A stretch of DNA of 7,649 nucleotides, taken from Thermotoga sp. (lineage in GTDB: Bacteria > Thermotogota > Thermotogae > B3-G13). The DNA lies in assembly GCA_003641555.1 (NCBI GenBank), contig QNAT01000047.1:1-7649 (forward strand), read 5' to 3'. The position numbers and the translations under genes were made by a program. Below, one piece after another: positions 1 through 6,631 of this stretch; the stretch's first letter is position 1, and the number at the start of each line of letters is the position of its first letter. Below the pieces are notes generated by a model. That model did not search any database, was not told the DNA's origin, and saw only the letters and a list, made by a program, of their open reading frames with translations.

Positions 1-66
1 AACAGGTGGGGTCAGCCACAGAGAGGCAGAAAAAAACAACAGATAAAAAATTATAGTGTTAGGATT

Positions 67-130
67 TTGACTTTTTCTTTGCTTCATTTCTTTTGTATCA
101 AGACAAAAGAAATGAACATAATGCTGTATA
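67..130. repeat. Palindromic intergenic repeat, copy 1
   Basis: A hairpin with two 14-base perfect arms (83-96 TTCATTTCTTTTGT and 103-116, its complement) around the 6-base loop ATCAAG. A T-rich run precedes the left arm. The same unit recurs at 6642-6705: 58 of 64 positions match without gaps, and the hairpin core 83-117 is identical. The outermost pair of copy 2 is lost here (C at 82 instead of G). No U-run follows the right arm, so this is not a standard intrinsic terminator. The conserved flanks as well as the core make it a dispersed repeat family rather than two chance hairpins. Confidence 0.85.
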
Positions 131-165
131 CTGTGAAAAGGTGCAATTCGTAATGATTGAAAATA

Positions 166-174
166 TGATAGAAT
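166..174 (+). promoter_or_regulatory. Probable extended -10 promoter for the binding-protein gene
   Basis: TG at 166-167, one base, then TAGAAT at 169-174 (5 of 6 to TATAAT) forms an extended -10 element. No good -35 lies at the expected distance, which extended -10 promoters can tolerate. Transcription would begin near 181, leaving about 30 bases that include the Shine-Dalgarno at 193-200 before the ATG at 211. If real, it rules out the earlier in-frame ATG at 175. Based on base pattern only. Confidence 0.4.
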
Positions 175-210
175 ATGTTTAATAGTGAAAATAAAGGGGG
201 TATATGGTGG

Positions 211-1341
211 ATGAAAAGATACTTTTTGATCGTGGGATGCATATTTTTCTCCATTTACGCAGGATTATTTGCTGCAGAAGTAAAAATAGGTGTTTGTTTA
301 CCATTTACCGGAGAAGGAAGAGTAAACGCTGAGAAAACCTGGGATGGGATTCGATTAGCGAATGAGTTAATGCCTTCTGTTGGGGATTATAAGATAGTGT
401 TGATAAAAGGAGATGACAGAACGAACCCAGAACGATCTCAAGGGGTTACTAGCCTGTTGATCGATGAAGGAGCTGCTGTACTTATTGGTTATCCCTGGAG
501 CAGTTTGGCGATCGCTGCAGCGTTGGTCGCAGAAAATACACAAGTCCCTCTATTATCCACATATTCCACCAATCCCTTAACGACAAAAGATAAGAATTAC
601 ATTTCCCGTGTCTGCTTTATCGACCCATTCCAGGGTAAAGTTGCAGCTAACTTCGCCATAAAGACTTTGAAAGTAAAGAATGCTGTGTTGATCGTTGATA
701 GAAGTGAACCTTATTGTACGGGGCTTGCCACATATTTCAAAGAGGCTTTCTCTGAACTGAAGGGGAAGATATTGGCTTTGTTTTACTTCAAACGTGGTGA
801 TACGGAATCCACCTTGAAGGATATTGCTCAACAAGCAGCCGCATCGAATCCGAATATGATCTACCTGTCAGCATATTATAAGGAATTAGGTATTTTAGTA
901 AAGGAGCTAAGAAAACTGGGATACAAAGGGGCGTTGGTAAGTGGGGATACTGGAGGAAACAATGATGTCTTCAAGTATGCTGGAGATAGCGTCGATGGGC
1001 TTTATTTTACTGATCATTTCAATGTAGATGCCGCAGAAACAAAGTCTGCGAAATATTTTGTGATCGAGTTTGAAAAGAAATATAATGATGTTCCTCCCAC
1101 TTCATCTGCCCTTGGATGGGATGCATATTTGGTCGTGTACAATGCTGTTAAATCATGTGTATCCGCGGGGAAAAAACCCACTCCTGAAAATATAAACTAT
1201 TACATAAGGCATACGAAAAATCTGGAAGGGGCGACCGGGAATATCACGATTAACCCTCAGACTGGAAATCCGGTAAAACCTGCAGTTGTGAATGTATGGA
1301 AAGATGAAAAAGTTAAATTATACACGGTCATAAATTCATGA
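211..1341 (+). CDS. LivJ-type periplasmic/secreted solute-binding protein of an ABC transporter
   Basis: A 376-residue type I periplasmic-binding-fold protein (Peripla_BP_6/LivJ class), which usually binds branched-chain amino acids, amides or related small solutes outside the membrane and passes them to an ABC permease. A signal peptide is visible: KR at residues 2-3, a hydrophobic stretch at about 4-20, and a likely cut after GLFA or GLFAA near residue 21-22. The mature chain starts with the family's VKIGVCLPFTGEG strand, then has YSTNPLTTKD near the hinge, a GDTGGN segment in the second lobe, and SSALGWDAYLVVYNAV, the usual helix of this family near the C-terminus. The start at 211 is preferred over the in-frame ATG at 175 because AAAGGGGG at 193-200 is well spaced from it and the signal peptide follows directly. 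Length is normal. The ligand cannot be read from the sequence. No permease or ATPase gene adjoins it, and ybeY follows after a 71-base gap, so its transporter partners lie elsewhere or left of the window. Confidence 0.9.
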   Translation: MKRYFLIVGCIFFSIYAGLFAAEVKIGVCLPFTGEGRVNAEKTWDGIRLANELMPSVGDYKIVLIKGDDRTNPERSQGVTSLLIDEGAAVLIGYPWSSLAIAAALVAENTQVPLLSTYSTNPLTTKDKNYISRVCFIDPFQGKVAANFAIKTLKVKNAVLIVDRSEPYCTGLATYFKEAFSELKGKILALFYFKRGDTESTLKDIAQQAAASNPNMIYLSAYYKELGILVKELRKLGYKGALVSGDTGGNNDVFKYAGDSVDGLYFTDHFNVDAAETKSAKYFVIEFEKKYNDVPPTSSALGWDAYLVVYNAVKSCVSAGKKPTPENINYYIRHTKNLEGATGNITINPQTGNPVKPAVVNVWKDEKVKLYTVINS

Positions 1342-1366
1342 TACCACATTCCGCAGAAATAACAGC

Positions 1367-1394
1367 ATGACATCTTTTTCAGTCTGATCATAAT
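1367..1394 (+). promoter_or_regulatory. Possible promoter upstream of ybeY
   Basis: ATGACA at 1367-1372 (5 of 6 to TTGACA) and CATAAT at 1389-1394 (5 of 6 to TATAAT) are 16 bases apart. A start of transcription would fall near 1401, which fits translation from 1413 but not from the earlier ATG at 1395. The resulting leader would be only about 12 bases and would cut into the AAAGG motif at 1398-1402, so the call is weak. If false, ybeY and the genes after it depend on the promoter of the binding-protein gene. Confidence 0.3.
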
Positions 1395-1412
1395 ATGAAA
1401 GGCCTGAAGACA

Positions 1413-1841
1413 ATGGAAATATTAATAAGAAACGAACAACAATTATTCCCTATTGATGAAGTAAAGATCGGGGAAATAACAAGATATATTCTGAAAAATG
1501 AATTGAACTCGAATTATAAAAGAGAAGTATCCATATTTATTACGAATGACAAAACCATTGCATATTACAATGAAAAATATCGCGGCATAGAAGGTCCGAC
1601 AGATGTTCTCTCCTTTCCATACGATGATGAAGATGAGATAATTGGTGATATAATCATATCAACTGAAACAGTTAAAAGAAATGCATCTGAATATAAAATA
1701 CCATTGTTGAAAGAGTTCTATATTGTTTTGATACATGCTCTGTTACATCTATGTGGTTACACCCATGATAAAATTGCGGATCGTAACGCGATGTTTGAGA
1801 AACAGGAAAAATATTTGAATATATTTTGGGAAGATACATAA
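1413..1841 (+). CDS. ybeY: YbeY endoribonuclease / 16S rRNA maturation factor
   Basis: YbeY is a small cytoplasmic metalloprotein (UPF0054) needed for 16S rRNA 3'-end maturation and ribosome quality control. With the start at 1413 it has 142 residues, close to the usual length of about 150. The metal site HxxxHxxGxxH is complete as HALLHLCGYTH, with H108, H112 and H118. Upstream are the conserved YRG (R57 is the expected catalytic-site arginine), PTDVLSFPY at 62-70 and GDIIIST at 78-84. An ATG six codons earlier (1395) is in frame, but no Shine-Dalgarno precedes it, whereas AAAGG at 1398-1402 lies 10 bases before 1413. In many bacteria ybeY sits beside phoH and an HD-domain membrane protein; here it lies between a binding protein and a yqhQ-like fusion. 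The next gene starts 16 bases after its stop, so the two are probably co-transcribed. Confidence 0.95.
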   Translation: MEILIRNEQQLFPIDEVKIGEITRYILKNELNSNYKREVSIFITNDKTIAYYNEKYRGIEGPTDVLSFPYDDEDEIIGDIIISTETVKRNASEYKIPLLKEFYIVLIHALLHLCGYTHDKIADRNAMFEKQEKYLNIFWEDT

Positions 1842-1853
1842 AAGGAGATGATG
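1841..1853 (+). promoter_or_regulatory. Strong ribosome-binding site deciding a TTG start
   Basis: AAAGGAGATGATG matches the complement of a typical 16S rRNA 3' end (AAAGGAGGTGATC) at 11 of 13 positions. Two ATGs lie inside this motif (1848 and 1851), but both are out of frame with the long reading frame downstream, and an in-frame stop (1852-1854) closes that frame just upstream. The TTG at 1858 is therefore the only start that includes the conserved N-terminus of the YqhQ domain. The last base of the ybeY stop codon overlaps the motif. Confidence 0.75.
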
Positions 1854-1857
1854 AATC

Positions 1858-3894
1858 TTGAAACGATCGACAGATAAAAAGGAAAAAGATCTCGCGACAG
1901 GAGGACAAGCGATAATAGAAGGAGTTTTGATGAGAAGTTCTAAGTTCACTGCTATGGCAGTCAGGCAGTCTGACGGTACTATAGCTACAAAGCAGATATC
2001 ACTCATCCCTGTAACCAGGAGATACAAGTTCTTATCATTACCTTTTATCCGTGGTATCGGTGTTTTATGGGACGCTATGGTAATAGGAATAAAGGCACTC
2101 GATTATTCCGCTCGTACAGTCTCTGCAACAGATGAAAAACCATTAACAAATAGAGATATCTTTCTGGCAATAGCTTTAGCACTATTGCTTGCTGTAGGAC
2201 TGTTTTCCTTACTACCGTTATTTGTTGCAAGTTTTTTCAATCCTATCAGACAAAATGAAGGTCTATTCTCATTGGTAGAAGGTGTCGTAAGAGCTGTTAT
2301 ATTCGTTATCTATATCCGGGTCATATCCCTCTTCAAAGATGTGAAGAGGATATTCGAATATCATGGAGCGGAACACAAATCCATACATACATATGAAGCG
2401 GGTGAAGAACTGACAGTAGAAAATGCCAGAAAACACACGACCATCCATCCGAGGTGCGGGACAAGCTTTCTTGCGCTTGTTCTGATAGTATCGATCTTTA
2501 TCTTCAGTTTATTGGGTATATTTGGGACACTGGATTTCTGGCAGAGAATCATAACGAGACTTGCTTTTATCCCGTTAATAGCAGGTTTGACGTATGAAAT
2601 ACAGAGGTTTAGTGCCAGACATTTGGATTCCCTTTTCATCAAATGGTTAGCTCTTCCAGGTATGTGGGTTCAAAAGATAACGACTGCTGAACCTGATGAT
2701 GACCAACTACAAGTGGGTTTAGTTTCTCTAAAATTGGCTCTGGGAATGACGGTGAACCCTTCTGAGTTGTCAAAAGATATTTATATGCATGATAAGGAGG
2801 AATTCGAGAAAAAGATAAAAAGACTCAAAGAGTTCCTAAAGTTGCATGATTACGGTGCTATTTTGCTATCCAAACAGTATAATTTTGCCTGGTTAACTGG
2901 TGGTGGGAGTAATAGGATACTATTTTCGACAGAAGACGGTGTGGGTTCTTTGCTCGTTACAAAGGATAAATGTTATCTTATCGCGGATAACGTAGAGATC
3001 AATCGATTACTGGAAGAAGAAGTAAAAGACCTTGATGTAGAAGCAATGGAGTATCGATGGGATGATGATAAAGGATTCGAGAATATCATTAAAGAATTAG
3101 CACTAAACGGAGACATGGTTTCGGATGATGGTGCCTTTGGGACGAAGAATGTAGAGCAGGAAATAGCTCCTTTGAGATGGCAGTTAACTTCCTGGGAAGT
3201 AGAAAAAGCAAAACGATTGGGAAAAGATATCGCAAATGCTCTCGAATCTGCAATGTTATTGATAGAAAAGGGTATGTCAGAACGCCAAATAGAAGCCCTT
3301 ATTACATCACACTTGATGTCAAACTTTGTTGAGCCTGTTCTGGTGCTCGTGGGAGGTGAGAAAAGGGGGAGGATATATCGCCATTTCCTGCCAAAAGATG
3401 AGGTCTGTAACGATTATGTGATGGCATCTGTTTGTGGTAGAAGAAATGGTTTAATATTATCTTCAACAAGGATAGTGAGTTTTGAAAAAAATGATGCGTT
3501 ATTCGAGCAGCATCGAAAGAATTGCTATGTAGATGCCGTTGCCATAGGTAATACTATCGTTGGGAAGACGCTTGGTGATGTCTTCGACAAAATCTGTCAG
3601 GCATACGAAGATATGGAATATCCAGATGAATGGAAGAAACATCATCAAGGAGGATTGGCGGGATACAGAGCAAGGGAGGCAAAGGCGGTTCCCAACGCAC
3701 CACTCAGGATAGAATCTAATGAATTATTTGCATGGAATCCTACCATAGCGGGTACAAAATCCGAAGATACCATTCTTGTAACTGAAGAAGGTCGTGACAT
3801 CTTGACTGTTAGTACTGGAAAATGGCCTACCTTGAAATTCAATGTGAATGGTGTTGAGATCGAAAGACCCAATATATTGGTGAAAGAGAGCTGA
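1858..3894 (+). CDS. Fusion of YqhQ/DUF1385 membrane domain and degenerate M24 (Xaa-Pro peptidase-like) domain
   Basis: This 678-residue protein starts at TTG. Residues about 14-296 are a full DUF1385 (YqhQ-type) membrane domain: GGQAIIEGVLMRSS at 15-28, hydrophobic segments near 101-125, 141-160, 204-222 and 231-247, the signature HGAEHK at 169-174, HPRCGTSF at 197-204 and the typical end AEPDDDQLQVGL at 277-288. Its molecular function is not established. After a short linker, residues about 310-660 resemble an M24 aminopeptidase/creatinase fold with its N-terminal domain. The usual metal ligands are mostly absent: the two aspartates align with S524 and S535, and the first C-terminal glutamate with N627. 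Only E636 (KSEDTILVTEEG) is kept, and HHQGGLAGY at 595-603 replaces the GHGIG histidine motif, so ordinary metallopeptidase activity is unlikely. Bacillus subtilis carries yqhQ close to yqhT (an M24 peptidase), so the fusion joins families already linked by neighbourhood. The two domains are read in one frame with no stop between them. It is followed by the Lon-type gene after 5 bases. Confidence 0.85.
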   Translation: MKRSTDKKEKDLATGGQAIIEGVLMRSSKFTAMAVRQSDGTIATKQISLIPVTRRYKFLSLPFIRGIGVLWDAMVIGIKALDYSARTVSATDEKPLTNRDIFLAIALALLLAVGLFSLLPLFVASFFNPIRQNEGLFSLVEGVVRAVIFVIYIRVISLFKDVKRIFEYHGAEHKSIHTYEAGEELTVENARKHTTIHPRCGTSFLALVLIVSIFIFSLLGIFGTLDFWQRIITRLAFIPLIAGLTYEIQRFSARHLDSLFIKWLALPGMWVQKITTAEPDDDQLQVGLVSLKLALGMTVNPSELSKDIYMHDKEEFEKKIKRLKEFLKLHDYGAILLSKQYNFAWLTGGGSNRILFSTEDGVGSLLVTKDKCYLIADNVEINRLLEEEVKDLDVEAMEYRWDDDKGFENIIKELALNGDMVSDDGAFGTKNVEQEIAPLRWQLTSWEVEKAKRLGKDIANALESAMLLIEKGMSERQIEALITSHLMSNFVEPVLVLVGGEKRGRIYRHFLPKDEVCNDYVMASVCGRRNGLILSSTRIVSFEKNDALFEQHRKNCYVDAVAIGNTIVGKTLGDVFDKICQAYEDMEYPDEWKKHHQGGLAGYRAREAKAVPNAPLRIESNELFAWNPTIAGTKSEDTILVTEEGRDILTVSTGKWPTLKFNVNGVEIERPNILVKES

Positions 3895-3896
3895 TC
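3883..3896 (+). promoter_or_regulatory. Ribosome-binding site overlapping the previous stop codon
   Basis: AAAGAGAGCTGATC contains a GAGAG core nine bases before the GTG at 3900 and a TGATC segment, both partly matching the ribosomal anti-Shine-Dalgarno complement. The stop codon of the fusion gene (3892-3894) lies inside it. A terminating ribosome would therefore cover the start of the next gene, which argues for translational coupling. Confidence 0.5.
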
Positions 3897-3899
3897 CTG

Positions 3900-6260
3900 G
3901 TGAGAAAGTTTGAATTACCTTCAGATGCACTTTATAAAAGATGTGATCCGAAATACTTTGACTTTGAGACAACTGAAGAATTGAGACCCACAGATGATAT
4001 AGTTGGACAGAAAAGGGCAAAAGACTCTCTGAAGTTTGGCCTGAGTATTAAAGAACATGGATACAACATATTCGTTTCTGGTCCTACTGGCACGGGTAAA
4101 AGGACATACGTGAAAGCCCTTGCTCAAAAAATGGCAAAGGCAGAACCTGTCCCAAACGATTGGATTTACGTGTACAACTTTGATGAACCTACCAGTCCTA
4201 TTGCCATAGAACTTCCAGCAGGTTCTGGAAGAGAATTGAAAATGGATATGAAAAATTTCGTAAAAGAATTGAAAGGTGCTATACCAAAGGCATTTGAAGG
4301 TGAAGAATATGAAAAACAGCGCCAGGGTGTAACAAAGCAGACAAATGAGATGAAAAGCAAAATATGGGATGAATTGCTTAAAAGGGCTAAAAAGGATAAT
4401 CTAACCGTTCAACAGAACCCAACGGGTTTTCTCATCCTTCCTTTGCGGGATGGTAAGGTGATGTCAAGAGAAGATTATGAAGCACTCGATGAAGATGCGA
4501 AGACAGAGATAACAAAACATGTGGAGAACTTGAGAGAATATTTAAGGGTGAGTGTTAAGGAAATTCGTAAGATCGAAAAAGAAGAGAAAGAAAAGTTGGA
4601 GAAACTGAATAAAGAAGTAGGGCTGTTTATCTTAACACCTATGATAGATGAACTCAAGGAAAAATATGCGGAGATTCCAAAATTGATAGATCACTTCGAT
4701 AAGATGAAGCAAGATATACTTTCTAATCTGAGTTACTTTCAGGGTACTGAAGAGAAAACTGTTCCAACATCAGATATTGAAAAGAGATATTATGTGAATC
4801 TTCTGGTTGATAATTCAAAGGGAAAGGGTTCTCCTGTTGTTATGGAAGTAAATCCTACCTATCATAATCTTTTCGGTAGAATAGAGTATGAAACCCAGAT
4901 GTTCCTTGCATTTACAGATTTCACCATGATAAGGCCAGGTTCTATCCACAGAGCAAACGGAGGTTATCTCATACTACAAGCGGAAGATCTGCTGAAGAAT
5001 GTAGGGGCATGGGAAGGTTTAAAACGTTCGCTCACATGGGAAAAGATTCGCGTGGAAAATCTCCAGGACCATTTAGGTCTTTCGACCATAAGGTCTTTAA
5101 GGCCATCCCCAATCCCGCTGAACATCAAAGTTATATTGATAGGTTCGAATGAATTATACGATCTACTGAAAGAATACGATGAAGATTTTAGCAAACTCTT
5201 TAAAGTTAGGGCCATGTTCGATTCCGAAATGCCCAGGAATAAAGCAAACATATCGAAATACTCGAGGTTTGTGGCTTCTGTATGTAAAAGACATTCACTG
5301 CCACCTCTTACTTCTGAAGCTGTTGCAAGCGTAGTAGAGTATGGTTCAAGGCTTGTAAACTCTCAGAAAAAACTTTCAACACAATTCAACAAAGTTATGG
5401 AAGTAGTAATAGAAGCGGGTTTCAGAGCAAAACAGCGAAATGTACGTGAGATTTCAGAAAGCGATGTCAAAAGGGCAATGAAAGAAAAGGAATATAGAAC
5501 CGATTTGATACGTGAAAAGATAGGAGAGATGTATAAAGATGGGAAGATCTTGTTAGAGGTAAAGAATAGGAAAATAGGGCAGGTAAACGGTTTGAGTGTC
5601 TTTTATTCTGGAGAACGCTCTTTCGGATTTCCAGTGAAGATCACGGCAAGAACATTTACCGGGGAAAAAGGTGTTATCAACATCGAAAGAGAGGCTAATA
5701 TGAGTGGTAATATACATAGTAAAGGAATTCTCATCTTATCAGGCTACCTTTCGGAAAAATATAGTAGTGATATCCCTCTTTCTTTCGAGGGAACATTGTG
5801 TTTCGAACAAACTTATGGTGGTGTGGAAGGTGACAGTGCTTCTCTTGCAGAACTTCTTGCACTCATATCCAGTCTTGGTAAAATTCCATTGAGACAGGAT
5901 ATAGCGGTAACGGGCTCCATAAATCAATTCGGTGAAGTTCAACCCGTAGGTGGGCTGAATAGAAAAATAGAAGGCTTTTACGAGGTATGTAGATTGAAAG
6001 GCCTGGCCGGTACGCAGGGTGTTATAATACCTTCGAAGAATGCAGATGAACTCATGCTGAAAGAAGAAATTGTCGAAAGTGTTAAAAAAGGAGAATTTTT
6101 TGTGTATACTGTCAAGAATGTGGATGAAGCTATAGAAATAATGACAGGGAAGAAAGCCGGAAGGCAGCATAAAGATGGAAGTTTTACCTCTGGTTCTGTG
6201 CATCAATTGGTATCGGAGCAACTTAAGAGTTGGGCAAAACACAAAAAGAAAAAGAAATGA
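3900..6260 (+). CDS. Lon-type ATP-dependent serine protease with AAA_32 domain
   Basis: A 786-residue cytosolic ATP-dependent protease of the AAA_32/Lon_C class, which lacks both the LAN domain of LonA and the membrane segments of archaeal LonB. ATP-driven unfolding and cleavage of proteins is the role expected by family. In order: a short N-terminal part, Walker A GPTGTGK at 61-67, a charged, helical and probably coiled-coil insert at about 115-290, NLFGRIEY before the second half of the ATPase, ANGGYLILQAEDLL at 352-365 in the Walker B position, and a sensor-type strand NIKVILIGSNE from about 406. The Lon proteolytic domain follows from about 560, with GDSAS (catalytic S646) and GGLNRKIEG (K689). 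The Ser-Lys spacing of 43 is that of E. coli Lon (S679/K722). The start is GTG, five bases after the previous stop. The last residues (KHKKKKK) extend past the normal domain end, and the stop codon lies inside a copy of the intergenic repeat. I give no symbol because several Lon subfamilies share these features. Confidence 0.93.
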   Translation: MRKFELPSDALYKRCDPKYFDFETTEELRPTDDIVGQKRAKDSLKFGLSIKEHGYNIFVSGPTGTGKRTYVKALAQKMAKAEPVPNDWIYVYNFDEPTSPIAIELPAGSGRELKMDMKNFVKELKGAIPKAFEGEEYEKQRQGVTKQTNEMKSKIWDELLKRAKKDNLTVQQNPTGFLILPLRDGKVMSREDYEALDEDAKTEITKHVENLREYLRVSVKEIRKIEKEEKEKLEKLNKEVGLFILTPMIDELKEKYAEIPKLIDHFDKMKQDILSNLSYFQGTEEKTVPTSDIEKRYYVNLLVDNSKGKGSPVVMEVNPTYHNLFGRIEYETQMFLAFTDFTMIRPGSIHRANGGYLILQAEDLLKNVGAWEGLKRSLTWEKIRVENLQDHLGLSTIRSLRPSPIPLNIKVILIGSNELYDLLKEYDEDFSKLFKVRAMFDSEMPRNKANISKYSRFVASVCKRHSLPPLTSEAVASVVEYGSRLVNSQKKLSTQFNKVMEVVIEAGFRAKQRNVREISESDVKRAMKEKEYRTDLIREKIGEMYKDGKILLEVKNRKIGQVNGLSVFYSGERSFGFPVKITARTFTGEKGVINIEREANMSGNIHSKGILILSGYLSEKYSSDIPLSFEGTLCFEQTYGGVEGDSASLAELLALISSLGKIPLRQDIAVTGSINQFGEVQPVGGLNRKIEGFYEVCRLKGLAGTQGVIIPSKNADELMLKEEIVESVKKGEFFVYTVKNVDEAIEIMTGKKAGRQHKDGSFTSGSVHQLVSEQLKSWAKHKKKKK

Positions 6261-6290
6261 ACATGAATAAGGGTATTTGAAAATAGAATG
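6250..6290. repeat. Half copy of the palindromic repeat, overlapping the Lon-type gene's stop codon
   Basis: These 41 bases match 6680-6720 at 36 positions without gaps, covering the right hairpin arm (AAAAGAAATGAAC) and the flank ending AGAATG. The left arm is absent: coding sequence of the Lon-type gene stands there instead. The TGA at 6258-6260 is the TGA inside the arm's AAATGAAC. Confidence 0.75.
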
Positions 6291-6316
6291 TTAAGATACG
6301 ATCGTTTCAAAAAATT

Positions 6317-6411
6317 GTAGGGACAGGTTTTTAAACCTGTCCGATTCACCGTAGGTGAATGAGGTTATGGGACTGCGTCCCATCGGACAGGAGGTAAACT
6401 CCCGTCCCTAC
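6317..6411. repeat. 95-bp four-hairpin (cloverleaf-like) element, MITE-like
   Basis: A closing stem GTAG (6317-6320) with CTAC (6408-6411) encloses four adjacent hairpins. H1 is 6321-6330/6333-6342 (10 perfect pairs, GGACAGGTTT, 2-base loop). H2 is 6344-6350/6354-6360 (ATTCACC, loop GTA). H3 is 6367-6373/6377-6383 (ATGGGAC, loop TGC). H4 is 6385-6393/6399-6407 (9 positions, one mismatch, loop GTAAA). Junctions are 0, 1, 6, 1 and 0 bases. The two ends also form an imperfect terminal inverted repeat of about 29 bases, with matching outer GTAGGGAC and inner CTGTCCGAT. There is no coding capacity and no clear target-site duplication. From memory, and unverified, similar GTAGGGACAGG repeats occur between genes in unrelated bacteria. 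Confidence 0.8.
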
Positions 6412-6440
6412 GGTTATGAGAATGCATAGTGTAAAATGAA

Positions 6441-6490
6441 ATTGATCCACACAGGGTCATTGACGATTGATCCACAAAGGCAGTGTATCC
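6441..6490. repeat. Degenerate 25-bp tandem repeat (two units)
   Basis: ATTGATCCACA occurs at 6441-6451 and again at 6466-6476, a period of 25. The remainder of each unit is only loosely similar. Two units are too few for a CRISPR array. It could be a decayed duplication or a pair of protein-binding sites. Confidence 0.45.
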
Positions 6491-6522
6491 CATTGAGGTT
6501 TTGACTTTAAGTCGGCATTACA

Positions 6523-6631
6523 AAATTTGCGTTAAGGAATTCGAGGAAAAATGCGTTAAGAAAATGATACTGTCTGAGCGAAGGGAGTCCACCCATTTTT
6601 AATATTTTTTACGCGGAATTTTAGCAAATTT
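6523..6631. other. Long imperfect inverted repeat, possible structured RNA or mobile-element remnant
   Basis: AAATTTGC at 6523-6530 is complementary to GCAAATTT at 6624-6631. Pairing continues inward with small bulges to GAATTC at 6537-6542 opposite GAATTT at 6616-6621, enclosing about 70 bases. Inside, TGCGTTAAG of the left arm is repeated directly 24 bases later (6528-6536 and 6552-6560). The enclosed part contains GTCTGAGCGAAGGGAGT and is followed by T-rich DNA running into the palindromic repeat. No protein is evident. Confidence 0.45.

Noticed and set aside
83..116. Hairpin as an intrinsic terminator for an upstream gene.
   Set aside because: The T-run comes before the stem, not after it, on the plus strand, and the reverse strand also has no U-run after the stem. 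The same holds for copy 2.
1..153. An open frame from the left edge to a TAA at 151-153, and two other frames ending at 44-46 and 54-56, any of which could be the tail of an upstream gene.
   Set aside because: None gives a recognisable protein end, the longest runs through the palindromic repeat, and the stretch is too short to choose a frame.
220..245. Lipobox-like IVGC near the start of the binding protein, suggesting a lipoprotein.
   Set aside because: With the start at 211 the cysteine is residue 10, too early for a lipoprotein signal, and the hydrophobic stretch continues well past it to a normal signal-peptidase I site.
2785..2800. ATG at 2785 (Met310) with AAGGAGG at 2794-2800 as an internal start that would release a separate M24 protein.
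   Set aside because: The Shine-Dalgarno-like motif lies after the ATG, so it cannot serve it, and no start codon in any frame lies 5-12 bases after the motif. The motif is explained by the codons for Lys-Glu-Glu.
5739..6242. A 167-codon open frame on the minus strand inside the Lon-type gene.
   Set aside because: It lies opposite the conserved proteolytic domain, has no recognisable motifs and is a by-product of the codon use of the real gene.
6317..6411. The four-hairpin element as a tRNA or riboswitch.
   Set aside because: There is no anticodon arm, T-loop or CCA-type end, and it resembles no riboswitch I know. The matching inverted ends favour a repeat element.
6441..6490. Start of a CRISPR array.
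   Set aside because: There are only two 11-base matches, and no spacers, further repeats or cas genes.
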